Shown here piece after piece: positions 17,394-26,575 of a stretch of DNA of 64,000 nt; within the stretch, counting starts at the first letter, position 1, and each line of letters begins with the position of its first letter. The notes below the pieces were generated by a model, which made no database searches, had not been told where the DNA came from, and worked only from the letters and a program-made list of their open reading frames with translations. The stretch spans positions 62,001-126,000 of the forward strand of contig NZ_JAPKNI010000004.1 of NCBI RefSeq assembly GCF_026343955.1. The letters run 5' to 3'. A program made the position numbers and the translations under genes. This DNA comes from Kaistia defluvii (lineage in GTDB: Bacteria; Pseudomonadota; Alphaproteobacteria; Rhizobiales; Kaistiaceae).

Positions 17394-18461
17394 TTATTCC
17401 CCCTCACTGTCCTTGTTGTGCCCGGACTTGATTTCCCGCTGCGCGAGACGGCGCATCGCCACCTCTTCGCGATACCATTCCCGGACATTGCGCGCGGGCG
17501 CGCCGCCATAGCGGCCGCCGGCGGCCAGATCATCCTTGACGCTCGCCGTCGCCGCGACCTGCGCGCCGGAGCCGACCGTCACGTGGCCGACCACGCCGAC
17601 CTTGCCGCCGAGCACGACGAAATCGCCCAGCGTCACGCTGCCGGCCAGCGCCACCTGCGAGATGATCACGCAATGGCGGCCGACGACGACGTTGTGGCCA
17701 ATCTGAACCTGGTTGTCGATCTTGGTGCCCTCGCCGATCACCGTGTCGCGGTTCGCGCCGCGGTCGACCGTCGTGTTGGCGCCGATCTCGACATCGTCCT
17801 GGATGATGACTCGGCCGATCTGCGGCACCTTGGCATGGCCCTTGGCGCTCATCTGGTAGCCGAAGCCATCCTGGCCCACGCGGACACCCGGATGCAGGAT
17901 AACCCTGTTTCCGATCAAGGTGTTGGTAACGGTTGTTCCAGCGGCGATCGAACAATCACGGCCGATGCGGACGCCCGCGCCGATCACCGCGCCCGGGCCG
18001 ATCACCGTGTTGGAGCCGATTTCGACATCGGCGCCGACGACGGCCGTCGGCTCGATCGTCACGCCCGATTCGATGCGCGCCGTCGGATGGACATGCGCGG
18101 CCGGAGAGATGCCCTCGCCGAAGACGATCGCGGGCCGTAGCGAGGTTGGATAGAGCCTGGTCTGAACCGCGACATAGGCCTCGTAGGGCTTGGCGGTCTC
18201 CAGCGCCGCGACGCCGGCCGGCACGGCGGCGGCGTGCTTGGGCGAACAGAAGCAGGCGGCAGCCTGGGTCTCCGCCAGCAGCGGCGCATAGCGCGGATTG
18301 TCGATGAAGGTCAGGTCCGACGAACGGGCCTGATCGAGCGGCGCGACACCCAGGACCTGCCGGCTTCCATCGATGCCGTTGGCGATCCGCGCGCCCGTGA
18401 GGGCAACGATGTCATCGAGCGTGACCGGGCCTGACGGAACGAAGAAGACGGGATCTGTCAT
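17394..18461 (-). CDS. lpxD: UDP-3-O-(3-hydroxyacyl)glucosamine N-acyltransferase
   Basis: The 355-residue trimeric enzyme adds the N-linked 3-hydroxyacyl chain in lipid A synthesis. It has an N-terminal uridine-binding domain ('[14 protein letters not shown]'), a hexapeptide beta-helix from about residue 110 to 310, and the catalytic His in '[13 protein letters not shown]'. ATG 18461 ('[11 protein letters not shown]') is the typical start; an upstream start at 18476 is possible. It begins only 24 bases after the bamA terminator hairpin, which is unusual for genes thought to be coexpressed. Confidence 0.94.
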   Translation of the reverse strand: MTDPVFFVPSGPVTLDDIVALTGARIANGIDGSRQVLGVAPLDQARSSDLTFIDNPRYAPLLAETQAAACFCSPKHAAAVPAGVAALETAKPYEAYVAVQTRLYPTSLRPAIVFGEGISPAAHVHPTARIESGVTIEPTAVVGADVEIGSNTVIGPGAVIGAGVRIGRDCSIAAGTTVTNTLIGNRVILHPGVRVGQDGFGYQMSAKGHAKVPQIGRVIIQDDVEIGANTTVDRGANRDTVIGEGTKIDNQVQIGHNVVVGRHCVIISQVALAGSVTLGDFVVLGGKVGVVGHVTVGSGAQVAATASVKDDLAAGGRYGGAPARNVREWYREEVAMRRLAQREIKSGHNKDSEGE

Positions 18462-18484
18462 GCCGCGAAGGTCCACAAATAGAA

Positions 18485-18509
18485 AGGCCGCCGGCTCACC
18501 CGGCGGCCT
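18485..18509 (-). terminator. Terminator or attenuator between bamA and lpxD
   Basis: Arms aggccgccgg (18485-18494) and ccggcggcct (18500-18509) pair perfectly. On the minus strand the stem is followed by TTTCTATTT, so it looks like a real intrinsic terminator right before lpxD. Confidence 0.75.
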
Positions 18510-18530
18510 ATCAGATCTCTATAGAGGCTA

Positions 18531-20909
18531 TCAGAACTGGGTGCCAGCGCTGAAGCGGAAGACCTGCGTCTTGTCGTAGTCGGCCTTGGTGAGAGCCTCC
18601 GCGAAGTCTGCGCGCAGCAGACCGAACGGCGAGTTCCAGATGACCGAGGCACCGACCGACGAACGGACCATCGAACTGTCCTGCAGGTACGTTCCGGCCG
18701 GAAGCCCCTCGAGATCCGAGCCCCAGAGCGAGCCGGCATCGGCGAACACGGCGCCGCGCAGACCGAACTCTTCCGGGAAGAGCGGCAGCGGGAACTGCGC
18801 TTCGGCCGTGACGTTCCAGTAGTTCTTGCCGCCGATCGGGTAATCGTCGTCCAGACCCTGGACGCGACCGCCGTAACCGAACGATTCGAAGCCGCGGATC
18901 GTCTCGCCGCCACGGAAGAAGTTGTCGAGAACCGCAACGTCCTTGCCGAGGCCGGTGATGTTGCCGGCGCCGCCCTTGACGAAACCGATGACACCGCTGT
19001 CGGGCCACAGTTCCTTGTAGTAGCGCGCATCGACGATGGTGCGCATGAACTGGCCGTCGCCACCGACGCCGGCAAAGTCCTGCGCGAAGCGCACGAACAC
19101 GCCGTCATGCGGATCCTGAAGATTGTCGATCGTCGAGTAGGTGAGCTGGTAGCCGACCGACGAGTTGATCCACGAACCCTCGGGATAGAGAATCGGCAGC
19201 AGACCGTTGCCAGGAGGATTTGCCCAAGTCGGGCCATCCTGGTCATACGAGCTGCCGTACGACGTGACGTCGCGCTGCACCAGCTTGTAGTTGAACTGGA
19301 CGTTGAAGTCGTCGGTGATCGGCAGGCCGAGACGAACCGTGCCACCCCAGCTGTCCATGTTGTACGGACGGAAATCCGTATCCTTGGCCTGGTTGTAGAA
19401 CACGTCGAAGCCGAGCGACATGCGGCGACCGAGGAAGTAGGGCTCGGTGAACGAGAGGTTCGCCGTGCGATCGTCGACGCCGCCGCCGACCGAGACCTTG
19501 AGGTACTGGCCACGGCCGAGGAAGTTCTTCTCGGTCATCGAGACGGAGGCGATGAAGCCGCCGCCCTGGTCGGTGGTGTAGCCACCGCCGACCTGGAACG
19601 AACCGGTCGACTGGTCTTCGACCTGCACGTCGATGACGACCTTGTCGGGCGTGCTGCCCGGCTGGGTCGTAACCGAGACGGTCTTGAAGTATCCGAGATT
19701 CCGGAGGCGACGCTCGGCCTTGTCGATGATGACGCGGTTGTACGCATCGCCCTCGGCCAGATCGAACTCGCGACGGATGACGTAGTCACGCGTCCGGGTG
19801 TTGCCGCGCACATTGATGCGCTCGACATAGAGACGCGGACCCTCATCGATCAGATAGGTGAGATCGATGGTGTGGTTTTCATAGTTGCGGTCGCCGCGCG
19901 GACGGATCTGCGCGAAGGAGTAGCCCTTGCGGGCGACGGCCGTGTTCAGGTCTTCGGTCGTGCGCTCGATCAGCGTCGCGTTGAAGACGCGGCCTTCGCG
20001 GGTGCGGACCAGGCCCTTGAGATTGGCGGCGTCGACTTCCGGGATCGACGAATCGACGTTGACGGTACCGAAGCGGTAGCGCGGACCCTCGTCGACCGTG
20101 ATCACCAGACGATAGCGGTTGGCCGCCTCGTCGAAATTCGCCTCGGCCGAAACGATGCGGAAATCGGCGAAGCCGTTGCGCATGTAAAGGCGGCGGATGA
20201 GTTCCTGGTCGGACTGGAAGCGCGATTCATCGAAGGTGTCGCGCTTCGACAGCCAGCTGGTGATGTTCGTCCGCTTGGTCGTCATCGTGTCGCGAAGACG
20301 GCTGTTGGAGAACGCCTTGTTGCCGACGAAGTCGATGCTGGCGATGCCCGTGCGCGTGCCTTCGTTGATGACGAAGGTGACGTCGATGCGGCCATTGTCG
20401 CGCGGCGTCGTCTGGACCGTGACGCCGGCCTCGGAACGACCGTTGCGGCGATACGCTTCCTTGATGCGCTCCACGTCGCCATCGAGCTTCTCCTGGGTCA
20501 ACACCCCACGAGATTTCGTCTCGATGATCGGCTGCAGCATGTCCTTCTTGAGCTTCTTGTTGCCCTGGAAGCGCACGGTGCCGACGACGTTGTTTTCCTT
20601 GACGCTGACGACCAGGTTGTTGCCCTGACGCGAAATCTTCACGTCGGAGAACAGGCCGGTGCCGTAAAGCGCCTTGACGGACTCGTTGATCTCGGCCGCG
20701 CCGAAGTTGCGGCCGGGTTCGATCGTCAAGTAGTTGCGGACGGTTTCCGGATCGACGCGCGAGTTGCCCTGCACGACGATGTTACGCACGACGTCGGCAT
20801 GGGCTTGCGTTGCCCCAATGACGGACATCTGCGCGGCAAGCGCCGGCACGGCCACTGTCATGACCGCGGCACGGGCCGCTCCCCGCGTGAAAGTCTTGAA
20901 GGAATTCAT
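18531..20909 (-). CDS. bamA: Outer membrane protein assembly factor BamA
   Basis: The 792-residue Omp85 protein inserts beta-barrel proteins into the outer membrane. A signal peptide ends near 'THAHA'-like 'TQAHA', followed by 'DVVRNIVVQGNSRVDPETV' (first of five POTRA domains, to about residue 430) and the 16-strand barrel. The barrel has the 'VRGF'-type loop motif as 'TIRGFESFGYGGR' and a C-terminal Phe (beta signal). ATG 20909 is preferred over a TTG at 20918. It is placed between rseP and lpxD as in many proteobacteria, but no skp/ompH gene lies in between. Confidence 0.95.
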   Translation of the reverse strand: MNSFKTFTRGAARAAVMTVAVPALAAQMSVIGATQAHADVVRNIVVQGNSRVDPETVRNYLTIEPGRNFGAAEINESVKALYGTGLFSDVKISRQGNNLVVSVKENNVVGTVRFQGNKKLKKDMLQPIIETKSRGVLTQEKLDGDVERIKEAYRRNGRSEAGVTVQTTPRDNGRIDVTFVINEGTRTGIASIDFVGNKAFSNSRLRDTMTTKRTNITSWLSKRDTFDESRFQSDQELIRRLYMRNGFADFRIVSAEANFDEAANRYRLVITVDEGPRYRFGTVNVDSSIPEVDAANLKGLVRTREGRVFNATLIERTTEDLNTAVARKGYSFAQIRPRGDRNYENHTIDLTYLIDEGPRLYVERINVRGNTRTRDYVIRREFDLAEGDAYNRVIIDKAERRLRNLGYFKTVSVTTQPGSTPDKVVIDVQVEDQSTGSFQVGGGYTTDQGGGFIASVSMTEKNFLGRGQYLKVSVGGGVDDRTANLSFTEPYFLGRRMSLGFDVFYNQAKDTDFRPYNMDSWGGTVRLGLPITDDFNVQFNYKLVQRDVTSYGSSYDQDGPTWANPPGNGLLPILYPEGSWINSSVGYQLTYSTIDNLQDPHDGVFVRFAQDFAGVGGDGQFMRTIVDARYYKELWPDSGVIGFVKGGAGNITGLGKDVAVLDNFFRGGETIRGFESFGYGGRVQGLDDDYPIGGKNYWNVTAEAQFPLPLFPEEFGLRGAVFADAGSLWGSDLEGLPAGTYLQDSSMVRSSVGASVIWNSPFGLLRADFAEALTKADYDKTQVFRFSAGTQF

Positions 20910-21078
20910 TGGGTTCAAACGCCCTGCTCTATTCTGACTTCCCAGACCGAGCCCCGAGACGGGATTCGTGCCGGACCGATGGACTGCAGCTTTGTGGCAT
21001 GCGACCGAACCGTTCGCAAGCCGAGCCCCATAATGGCACGACGGAATTTAACCGTCCGTTGCCAACGAGCCACGCTCG

Positions 21079-22224
21079 TCAAAGAGAGCTCAAGTGGATG
21101 ATATCGTTCCAGGTTGTGAAGATCATCAGCATGAGAACCGCCGCGAGGCCGATGCGGAAGCCAATGTCCTGGGCCCGCTCGCTCAAGGGACGGCCGCGGA
21201 TGATCTCGAATAAATAGAACAGCAGGTGGCCGCCATCGAGCATCGGCACCGGGAAAAGATTGAGCAGACCGATCGATACCGACAGGATTGCCGCCAGATT
21301 GATCAGCGCAACCAGGCCGAGCGTCGCCACCTGTCCGGAGACCTGCGCCACCCGAATCGGTCCGCCCAGTTCCTCGGTCGACTCGCGGCCGGTGAAGATG
21401 CCGCCGATATAGTCGAAGGTGCGCTCGACGATGAACCAGGTCTCCTTGGCGCCCTGCCAGATCGCCTGGGGCGGCGAGAAGCGCTCCAGCTTGACGTCGC
21501 CGCCGGCCGCGCTGCGGGAAAGACCAAGCTGGCCAATCTTGTGGACATTGCCGAAACGGTCGGTGACTTCGCGTCGCTGCGGCGTCGCCTCGAGCGTCAC
21601 TTCGCTTCCCGCGCGCTCGACGCGAATCGAAAGCGGCTGGTCGGCGCTGGCGCTGACGATCCGCTGCAGGTCGTTGAAGGACGAGATCGGGCTGCCGTCG
21701 ATCGACAGCACGAGGTCGCCGACCTGGAAGCCGGCCGCCTCGGCCGCGCCTCCCGCGACGATCTGGTCGACCCGGGCGCTCGTCACCTCGCGACCATAGA
21801 TCGTGAAAATGCCGGCGAAGATCAGGATGGCGAGGATGAAATTGGCGATCGGGCCGGCCGCGACGATGGCCGCGCGCTGCCAGACATTCTTGGCGAAGAA
21901 GGTGTCCTTGCGGTCTTCCTCGGGCATGGCGTCGATCGCCGTGCGGCTCGGCGTGCTGGCCGCGTCCTCGTCGCCGAGGAACTTGACGTAGCCGCCCAGC
22001 GGAATCGCCGAGATCTTCCAGCGCGTGCCGCGGCGGTCGTTGAAGCCGATCAGTTCGGGGCCGAAGCCGATGGAAAAGGCCTTGACCCGCACGCCGCACC
22101 AGCGGGCGACCAGGAAGTGGCCCAGCTCATGGAAGAACACCACGATGGTCAAAACGAAGAGGAACGGGATCAGGTAGCCGAGCGTGCTCGATCCGAAATG
22201 TCCCAGAGGGGCCAGAAAATCCAT
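21079..22224 (-). CDS. rseP: RIP metalloprotease RseP (site-2 protease family, MmpA-like)
   Basis: The 381-residue inner-membrane zinc protease cleaves membrane-anchored regulators. The HExxH motif is HELGH at residues 32-36 within the first hydrophobic helix, and the third zinc ligand is in 'NLFPVPMLDGGH' near residue 330. A single PDZ domain lies around 125-210 ('VVAGGAAEAAGFQVGDLVLSIDG'-like). It follows dxr by 36 nt and precedes bamA by 169 nt, the standard gene order. The target in this organism is not visible; an anti-sigma factor is likely by family. Confidence 0.93.
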   Translation of the reverse strand: MDFLAPLGHFGSSTLGYLIPFLFVLTIVVFFHELGHFLVARWCGVRVKAFSIGFGPELIGFNDRRGTRWKISAIPLGGYVKFLGDEDAASTPSRTAIDAMPEEDRKDTFFAKNVWQRAAIVAAGPIANFILAILIFAGIFTIYGREVTSARVDQIVAGGAAEAAGFQVGDLVLSIDGSPISSFNDLQRIVSASADQPLSIRVERAGSEVTLEATPQRREVTDRFGNVHKIGQLGLSRSAAGGDVKLERFSPPQAIWQGAKETWFIVERTFDYIGGIFTGRESTEELGGPIRVAQVSGQVATLGLVALINLAAILSVSIGLLNLFPVPMLDGGHLLFYLFEIIRGRPLSERAQDIGFRIGLAAVLMLMIFTTWNDIIHLSSL

Positions 22225-22260
22225 TCCTCACATCACCTTTCCGCTTTCGCGTGCACACCG

Positions 22261-23490
22261 TCAGCCGGCGCGCCGTCCTCGGAATTCAATTCGCTCGGCG
22301 GCCAGACGCCGCCCTTCGCCGTCCAGCGCCAGCACCGTTTCGACCGTGTCGAGCACGGTTCCGCCGACCGTCGCGGTCGCACGGTCGAGCACGGCCTCGA
22401 CGGTCGCGGCGATCTCCAGGAACTCGATGGCTCCATCCAGAAACGCCGCAACGGCCACCTCATTGGCGGCATTCAGAATATTGGTGGCCCAATCGCCGTT
22501 TTCCAGCGCGGCCCGCGCGATCGAGAGCGCTGGAAAGCGCTCCAAATCCGGCTTTTCGAAGGTTAGGGTTCCCACCGCCGCCAGATCCAGCCGCGGCGTC
22601 GCGGTTTCGAGGCGGCGCGGCCAGTTCAGGCAATGCGAGATCGGGATGCGCATGTCGGCGGCGCCGAGCTGGGCGATGACCGATCCGTCGGCATAGGTGA
22701 CGAAGCCATGCACGATCGACTGCGGATGCACGAGAACGTCGAGCCGGGCCGATTCGATATCGAACAGATGATGCGCCTCGATCAGTTCGAGGCCCTTGTT
22801 CATCATCGTCGCCGAATCGATCGAGATCTTCGGCCCCATCGCCCAGCGCGGATGCTTCAGCGCCTGGGCGGGCGTCGCGCCCCGCATCTCGTCCAGCGTG
22901 GCCGTGCGAAACGGTCCGCCCGAGGCAGTGATGGTGATCCGCTCGACGGCGCGAAGGTTGTTGGCTTCCAGCGACTGGAAGATGGCGTCATGCTCGGAAT
23001 CGACCGGCAGGACGCGCACTGCGGCCGCCGCCGCGCGCCGGTTGAACAGCGCCCCGGCGCAGACCATGCATTCCTTGTTGGCGAGCGCGATGTCGGCGCC
23101 GGCGTCGATGGCCGCGAGCGTCGGCTCCAGCCCGGCCGCGCCGACGATCGCCGCGACCGCGAGATCGACCGGGCGCGACGCCGCCTCGACGATGGCCCCC
23201 GGGCCGGCGGCAACCGCGATTCCCGTGCCCGCCAGGCGCTCGCGCAGGTCCGCAAGACGGGTGGCGTCGCCGATGACGGCCAGCCGCGCGCCGAGCTGGA
23301 CGGCCGTCTCGGCCAGTTCATCGACCCTGCTCTGGGCCGTTATGACCTCGACGTCGAAGGCATCGCCATGCTGCAGCACGACGTCGGCCGTGCTGCGGCC
23401 GATCGAGCCGGTGGCGCCGAAAATCGACAGGGTGCGGCGGGCCTTGTCGGCCCGCGCCCGCCCTTCCGGCAAGGCCGGGCTTCTCACCAT
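22261..23490 (-). CDS. dxr: 1-deoxy-D-xylulose 5-phosphate reductoisomerase
   Basis: The 409-residue NADPH enzyme performs the first committed step of the MEP isoprenoid pathway. Visible motifs are 'GATGSIG' near residue 25, 'LANKECMV', the metal-site region 'PVDSEHDAIFQSL', 'TASGGPF' and 'MMNKGLELIEAHHLF'. ATG 23490 overlaps the end of cdsA by 7 bp; the much longer frame reaching 24273 merely reads cdsA out of phase. Its product feeds UppS, encoded two genes upstream. Confidence 0.95.
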   Translation of the reverse strand: MVRSPALPEGRARADKARRTLSIFGATGSIGRSTADVVLQHGDAFDVEVITAQSRVDELAETAVQLGARLAVIGDATRLADLRERLAGTGIAVAAGPGAIVEAASRPVDLAVAAIVGAAGLEPTLAAIDAGADIALANKECMVCAGALFNRRAAAAAVRVLPVDSEHDAIFQSLEANNLRAVERITITASGGPFRTATLDEMRGATPAQALKHPRWAMGPKISIDSATMMNKGLELIEAHHLFDIESARLDVLVHPQSIVHGFVTYADGSVIAQLGAADMRIPISHCLNWPRRLETATPRLDLAAVGTLTFEKPDLERFPALSIARAALENGDWATNILNAANEVAVAAFLDGAIEFLEIAATVEAVLDRATATVGGTVLDTVETVLALDGEGRRLAAERIEFRGRRAG

Positions 23491-24350
23491 GAAAGCAACC
23501 CCTGGCCGATATGGTGATTGCCGCCATGCAGCGCGCCGATCAGGGCCGCGCCGACGGCGGCGAAGATCAGGCCGTCGACCCGATCCATCATGCCGCCATG
23601 GCCGGGGATGATGCAGCCGGAATCCTTCTTGTCGAAATGACGCTTGATCGCGGATTCGAACAGGTCGCCCGCCTGCGAGACGATCGAGAGCAGCGCCAGG
23701 AAAAGCACCAGCACCGGCCCGATACGGACGCCGAACAGCATCGCCGCCAGCGCCGCGACCAGGACGCCGCCGATCAGGCCGCCAATCGAGCCGGACCACG
23801 TCTTCTTCGGCGAAACGCGGGGCCAGAGCTTGGGGCCGCCGATCGTGCGGCCGGCGAAATAGGCGAAGCTGTCCGTGCCCCAGACCAGAACCAGCAAAAC
23901 CACCACGGCGGTGAGGCCGTCGGCGCCATCGCTGCGCAGCGCGGCGAGACAGACGCCCAGCAGGCCGGCATAGGCGACGCCGCCGGCCAGCCATGCCGAA
24001 CGCGAGAGCAGCGCGACGCCGACAAGACCTGCGGCGAGCACGGCGAGCCCGGCGCCGAAGCCCTGCAATCCCGCCACGATGGCCGAGAGCGCGACAAAGG
24101 CGATACCGACGGAAACGTCCGTTGTGGAGGGCAGCAGACGCGGCGAGCGCCCGACGATGTTCGCCCATTCGGCGAAGACGATCGCGGAGACCAGGGCGAC
24201 CAGCAGGAAGGACGGCAGGCCGCCCCACCAGGTCACCACCAGGGCGAGCGGAATCAGCACAGCGGCGGACCACACCCGAAGCGTCAGGTCGCTTCGTCGC
24301 GGCTTGCCGTCGTCATTCGCGGGCACGCCCACGGGATGCTGGGATTTCAA
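23484..24350 (-). CDS. cdsA: Phosphatidate cytidylyltransferase
   Basis: The 288-residue membrane enzyme makes CDP-diacylglycerol for phospholipid synthesis. It has several hydrophobic helices and the family signature near the C-terminus (Ser, Lys-Arg, Lys-Asp, 'IPGHGGMMDRVDG'). The likely start is TTG at 24350: it overlaps the uppS stop as TTGA and is preceded by GGAGGAGCGG. A later GTG is possible. It overlaps dxr by 7 bp at its end. Confidence 0.93.
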   Translation of the reverse strand: MKSQHPVGVPANDDGKPRRSDLTLRVWSAAVLIPLALVVTWWGGLPSFLLVALVSAIVFAEWANIVGRSPRLLPSTTDVSVGIAFVALSAIVAGLQGFGAGLAVLAAGLVGVALLSRSAWLAGGVAYAGLLGVCLAALRSDGADGLTAVVVLLVLVWGTDSFAYFAGRTIGGPKLWPRVSPKKTWSGSIGGLIGGVLVAALAAMLFGVRIGPVLVLFLALLSIVSQAGDLFESAIKRHFDKKDSGCIIPGHGGMMDRVDGLIFAAVGAALIGALHGGNHHIGQGLLSW

Positions 24351-25132
24351 CCGCTCCTCCGGGCGGCAATCCCGCCAAAGCGCCGCGCACGACGCGAATA
24401 TTCCTCGACCGCCTGCAGATAGGCAGCGCGGTCGAAATCAGGCCAATAGGCCGGCAGGAAGACGAGTTCGGCATAGGCCGCCTGCCAGAGCAGGAAATTG
24501 GACAGCCGCATCTCGCCGCTGGTGCGGATCACCAGATCGGGATCCGGCATGTCGGCCGTGTCGAGGCGGGAGCGAATGGTGTTCTCGTCGATCGCGTCCG
24601 GCGCCAGCCGGCCGTTGGCGACCTCCTCCGCAAGCCGCCGCACGGCGCGGGTGATCTCGTCGCGCGCGCCATAATTGAAGGCGATGACCAGGCGAAGGCC
24701 GGTATTGTCTCGGGTCAGCGTCTCGGCCTGCTCGAGCAGCGAGCGGATGTCGGACGACAGGCGCACGCGGTCGCCGATGACGGTGACGCGCACGCCGTTG
24801 CGATGCAGATTGGCCAGGTCGCGCTGGATGAACAGGCGCAGCAGGCCGAACAGGAACTGGATTTCCAGCGGCGGCCGCGACCAGTTCTCCGAGGAAAAGC
24901 TGAACAGCGTCAGATAGGAAACGCCGAGCTCGCGCGACGTCTCGACGGCGGCGCGAACCGCCTCCATCCCGCGCCGGTGCCCCTCGGTGCGGGAAAGGCC
25001 CCGCCCCTGCGCCCAGCGGCCATTGCCATCCATGATGATGGCGACATGACGCGGAATGCTCAGCGGCGAAACCGCCGTGCCAGAGGGTTTCGCCAGAAGC
25101 TCGGCGCCCGAATCGTCGGCATTCGAGTTCAT
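24347..25132 (-). CDS. uppS: Undecaprenyl (isoprenyl) diphosphate synthase
   Basis: The 261-residue cis-prenyltransferase builds the C55 carrier lipid for peptidoglycan and O-antigen. The catalytic Asp lies in 'HVAIIMDGNGRWA', followed by 'GHRRGMEAV', 'TLFSFSSENWSRP' and 'DLVIRTSGEMRLSNFLLWQ'. ATG 25132 is preferred; a TTG two codons upstream is also in frame. It lies 16 nt after frr and overlaps cdsA by 4 nt. Confidence 0.95.
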   Translation of the reverse strand: MNSNADDSGAELLAKPSGTAVSPLSIPRHVAIIMDGNGRWAQGRGLSRTEGHRRGMEAVRAAVETSRELGVSYLTLFSFSSENWSRPPLEIQFLFGLLRLFIQRDLANLHRNGVRVTVIGDRVRLSSDIRSLLEQAETLTRDNTGLRLVIAFNYGARDEITRAVRRLAEEVANGRLAPDAIDENTIRSRLDTADMPDPDLVIRTSGEMRLSNFLLWQAAYAELVFLPAYWPDFDRAAYLQAVEEYSRRARRFGGIAARRSG

Positions 25133-25148
25133 GGCCAATCCGCCCTGG

Positions 25149-25697
25149 TCAGATCTGAGTGATCTCCGCTTCCTTCGCCGCGAGGACCGCGTCGATCTCG
25201 GCGATGGTGTCGTCGGTGAGCTTCTGGACCTTTTCCGACATCTTGCGGCTGTCGTCCTCGCTCATGCTGCCGTCCTTCTCCGCCTTCTTCAGGCCGTCAA
25301 TGCCGTCGCGACGGACATGACGAACCGAGATGCGGGCCGACTCGGCATATTTATGCGCGACCTTGACGAATTCCATGCGGCGCTCGGTGTTGAGCTCCGG
25401 GATCGGAATGCGGAAGACCTGGCCTTCGACGACCGGATTGAGCCCGAGGCTCGACTCGCGGATCGCCTTCTCGACGGCGCCGGCCGTGGCGCGGTCCCAG
25501 ACCTGGACCATGATCAGCCGCGGCTCCGGAACGCTGATCGTCGCGAGCTGCGTGATCGGCATGTGCGAGCCATAGGCATTGACCATGATCGGGTCGAGCA
25601 TTCCAGACGAGGCGCGGCCGGTGCGAAGGCCTGCGAGTTCTGTCCTCAGGACCGAGATGGCGCCGTCCATGCGGCGTTTCAGGTCGTCCAAGTTCAT
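25149..25697 (-). CDS. frr: Ribosome recycling factor
   Basis: The 182-residue protein splits post-termination ribosomes together with EF-G. It shows the family's coiled three-helix domain and small beta domain: '[20 protein letters not shown]', '[12 protein letters not shown]', and the C-terminal helix '[21 protein letters not shown]'. AGAGGA just before ATG 25697 supports the start. It follows pyrH by 48 nt, as in nearly all bacteria. Confidence 0.96.
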   Translation of the reverse strand: MNLDDLKRRMDGAISVLRTELAGLRTGRASSGMLDPIMVNAYGSHMPITQLATISVPEPRLIMVQVWDRATAGAVEKAIRESSLGLNPVVEGQVFRIPIPELNTERRMEFVKVAHKYAESARISVRHVRRDGIDGLKKAEKDGSMSEDDSRKMSEKVQKLTDDTIAEIDAVLAAKEAEITQI

Positions 25698-25745
25698 GGC
25701 ATCCTCTTTATACTTGGTGCGCGTCGGAGAGTACCGAGGCGCGCA

Positions 25746-26468
25746 TCACTCGTCAGCGACAATCGTCGCGCGGCCATGGCCACGCAGGATGTCGACGAAC
25801 GCGTTGGGTTCCTGGATCGAAAATACGACAAGCGGAATGCCGTTGTCACGGGCCAGCGCCACAGCGGCCGTATCCATGACCTGCAGCCCGCGCGCCAGCA
25901 CTTCGGCGTGGGTGATGCGCTCGAAGCGGACGGCGTTCGGGTCCTTGCGCGGATCGGCGGAGTAGACGCCGTCGACCTGCGTGCCCTTGAACAGCGCCTC
26001 GCAGCCCATCTCGGCCGCGCGCAGCGCCGCGCCCGAATCCGTCGTGAAGAACGGGTTGCCGGTGCCGCCGGCGAACAGCACCACCTTGGAGCGCTTCAGC
26101 GCCCGCTCGGCGCGCTGCTGGCTGAACGTCTCGCAGATGGTGGGCATCGGCACGGCCGAGAAGACGCGCGAGGAGATGCCGCGGCGCTCCAGCGCCTCGT
26201 GCATGCCGATCGCGTTCATCACCGTCGCCAGCATGCCCATATGGTCGCCGGCGACGCGGTTGCCGCCCGCCTTGGCGATCGTCATGCCGCGAAAGATGTT
26301 GCCACCGCCGACGACGAGGCCGACTTCGACGCCCAGTTCCACCGCCTGGCCGACTTCCCCCGCGATCCGGTCGATGACTTTCTCATCGATACCGAAGGGT
26401 TGATCACCGAGAAGCGCTTCGCCAGAGACCTTGAGGAGGACACGTCGAAAACGGACCGACTCCGCCAT
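25746..26468 (-). CDS. pyrH: UMP kinase
   Basis: The 240-residue amino-acid-kinase-fold enzyme phosphorylates UMP to UDP and is hexameric in bacteria. Motifs include 'VLLKVSGEALLG', 'LVVGGGNIFRG', 'FAGGTGNPFFTTDSGAALRAAE' and 'VDGVYSADPRKDPNA'. ATG 26468 has AGAGGAAGC just upstream. It lies 107 nt after tsf behind a terminator-like hairpin and is followed by frr. Confidence 0.96.
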   Translation of the reverse strand: MAESVRFRRVLLKVSGEALLGDQPFGIDEKVIDRIAGEVGQAVELGVEVGLVVGGGNIFRGMTIAKAGGNRVAGDHMGMLATVMNAIGMHEALERRGISSRVFSAVPMPTICETFSQQRAERALKRSKVVLFAGGTGNPFFTTDSGAALRAAEMGCEALFKGTQVDGVYSADPRKDPNAVRFERITHAEVLARGLQVMDTAAVALARDNGIPLVVFSIQEPNAFVDILRGHGRATIVADE

Positions 26469-26514
26469 GCTTGCTTCCTCTTCGCTTTATGAAAGGCGCC
26501 TTCGGATACACGAA

Positions 26515-26540
26515 GGGCGCCGGGATGTCATCCGGCGCCC
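26515..26540 (-). terminator. Terminator-like hairpin between tsf and pyrH
   Basis: On the minus strand gggcgccgg and ccggcgccc pair around an 8-nt loop and are followed by TTCGTG. A partial terminator between tsf and pyrH is plausible. Confidence 0.5.
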
Positions 26541-26575
26541 TGTCTTTTCTCGAAAAGGAACGGATGTTCCCCGAA

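Noticed and set aside
19107-21101. 664-codon plus-strand frame opposite bamA
   Set aside because: Antisense shadow; bamA is certain from POTRA and barrel features.
22261-24273. 670-codon minus-strand frame suggesting a fused Dxr with a 260-residue N-terminal domain
   Set aside because: The extra part is cdsA read in another phase. The true Dxr start at 23490 overlaps the cdsA stop by 7 bp.
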